NCBI GenBank assembly: GCA_002305435.1
Contig: DBQZ01000068.1
Coordinates: 2,057 to 9,136 of the forward strand
Source: Clostridiales bacterium UBA1381
GTDB lineage: Bacteria; Bacillota; Clostridia; UBA1381
Direction of reading: 5' to 3'
Length of the DNA: 7,080 bases
Shown here: positions 6,465-7,080 of the stretch, one piece after another
How positions within the stretch are numbered: the stretch's first letter is position 1
Layout: each line of letters begins with the position of its first letter
Made by a program: the position numbers and the translations under genes
Notes under the pieces: model-generated
What the model saw: the letters and a program-made list of their open reading frames with translations, nothing else
Told to the model about the DNA's origin: nothing
Database searches by the model: none

Positions 6465-6481
6465 GCTGCATAATTCGCAGC
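6465..6481 (+). promoter_or_regulatory. Inverted repeat in the argG leader
   Basis: GCTGC and GCAGC form a perfect 5-base inverted repeat around the 7-base ATAATTC. Allowing a 3-base bulge, flanking AATA (left) and TATT (right) can extend the stem. It lies about 13 bases after the predicted transcription start, so it may be an mRNA stem-loop or a repressor site. No T run follows, so it is not a standard terminator. It does not fit the ArgR consensus well. Confidence 0.4.
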
Positions 6482-6501
6482 TATTATATTGTACACCATT
6501 T

Positions 6502-6508
6502 AAGGAGG
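6502..6508 (+). promoter_or_regulatory. Ribosome binding site of argG
   Basis: AAGGAGG, a near-perfect Shine-Dalgarno sequence, lies 9 bases before ATG 6518 and fixes the argG start. Confidence 0.9.
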
Positions 6509-6517
6509 AAAATCAAG

Positions 6518-7080
6518 ATGGAGAAAGAAAAAGTTATACTGGCATACTCCGGCGGCTTGGATACTTCCATTATTATTTCCTGGCTGAAAGAAAACTACGA
6601 CTACGATGTTATCGCTGTATGCGGTGATGTAGGACAGGGCAAGGAAACGGAAGGTCTTGAGGAGCGCGCTAAAAAAGCCGGTGCTTCTAAACTGTATATA
6701 GAGGATCTGCGTGACGAATACGTGAAGGATTTCATCTTCCCGACGCTTAAGGCCGGAGCAGTATATGAGGGCAAGTACCTCTTGGGTACATCCCACGCCC
6801 GCCCGATAATTGCAAAAAGATTGGTTGAGATCGCCAAAAAGGAAGGCGCTGTTGCTATCTGCCATGGCGCTACCGGCAAAGGCAATGACCAGGTACGGTT
6901 TGAGCTTACGATAAAAGCGCTTGCTCCGGAGCTTAAGATAATCGCTCCCTGGAGAATCTGGGACATAAAGTCAAGAGAAGATGCCGTAGATTATGCACAG
7001 GCGCACAATATCGAAATACCTGTTACCAAAAAGGATCTCTACTCCCGTGACAGGAACATCTGGCATATAAGCCACGAGGG
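6518..7080 (+). CDS. argG: Argininosuccinate synthase, N-terminal part (cut by window edge)
   Basis: ArgG joins citrulline and aspartate using ATP to give argininosuccinate, the penultimate step of arginine synthesis, in the cytosol. The 187 visible codons are a little under half of the usual roughly 400 residues. They begin MEKEKVILAYSGGLDTS, whose AYSGGLDTS is the ATP pyrophosphatase P-loop (SGGxD). Further family segments are GDVGQGKE near 36-43, LGTSHARPIIAK near 88-99, CHGATGKGNDQVRFE near 114-128, APWRIW near 142-147, and SRDRNIWHISHEG at the right edge. The gene starts after a strong ribosome binding site and its own promoter, and is divergent from ruvC. argH often follows argG, but that would lie outside the window. 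No frameshift is seen in the visible part. Confidence 0.97.
   Translation, partial: MEKEKVILAYSGGLDTSIIISWLKENYDYDVIAVCGDVGQGKETEGLEERAKKAGASKLYIEDLRDEYVKDFIFPTLKAGAVYEGKYLLGTSHARPIIAKRLVEIAKKEGAVAICHGATGKGNDQVRFELTIKALAPELKIIAPWRIWDIKSREDAVDYAQAHNIEIPVTKKDLYSRDRNIWHISHE

Larger units (their letters stand above)
6380..6517. other. Divergent intergenic region between ruvC and argG
   Basis: This 138-base AT-rich region holds the ruvC ribosome binding site, the argG promoter, two short dyads and the argG ribosome binding site. I see no riboswitch, small RNA or small reading frame worth calling in it. A minus-strand promoter for ruvC is not obvious. Confidence 0.7.

Noticed and set aside
6500..6966. 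Two minus-strand open frames opposite argG
   Set aside because: argG on the plus strand has clear family motifs over the whole stretch; the antisense frames show none.

Overview
The window looks like chromosomal DNA from a Gram-positive, clostridia-type anaerobe (Firmicutes/Bacillota). The basis is the S-layer-homology anchored secreted protein, a type III pantothenate kinase of the clostridial kind, strong GGAGG-like ribosome binding sites, sigma-A-like promoters with good hexamers, and a YdiF-like ABC-F ATPase. The genus cannot be fixed from the sequence alone. Coding density is very high and no stretch longer than about 140 bases lacks a gene. There is no sign of an insertion sequence, prophage, CRISPR array, tRNA or rRNA.

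Layout from right to left. argG (6518 to the right edge) runs rightward and is cut by the window end. A 138-base divergent intergenic region (6380-6517) carries its promoter and two short dyads. Everything to the left is on the minus strand: ruvC (5897-6379), coaX (5053-5820), recQ (3236-5056), a secreted phosphodiester-glycosidase/SLH protein (1000-3204), an Fe-S type Rrf2 regulator (539-955), and the first 169 codons of an ABC-F ATPase (1-507, cut by the left edge). A consensus-like promoter (TTGAAA, 17 bases, TATAAT with extended TG) lies in the 76-base ruvC-coaX gap. Its predicted transcript starts with a small GC-rich hairpin. From there coaX, recQ, the SLH protein, the Rrf2 regulator and the ABC-F gene follow with gaps of -4, 31, 44 and 31 bases and no visible terminator, so they probably form one transcription unit.

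Functionally the genes are mixed: arginine biosynthesis (ArgG), Holliday junction resolution (RuvC), coenzyme A synthesis (CoaX), DNA repair helicase (RecQ), a cell-surface glycan-processing enzyme, a putative iron-sulfur or redox sensing repressor, and a ribosome-associated ATPase. I do not see a convincing new defence or mobile system. The more unusual points are the surface enzyme, the Rrf2 regulator that keeps IscR's three cysteines at identical positions but lacks the IscR histidine ligand and sits away from isc genes, and the coaX promoter/5'-hairpin arrangement. Three start codons (Rrf2, SLH protein, CoaX) were set by ribosome binding site position; the Rrf2 and CoaX starts are shorter than the longest open frame.
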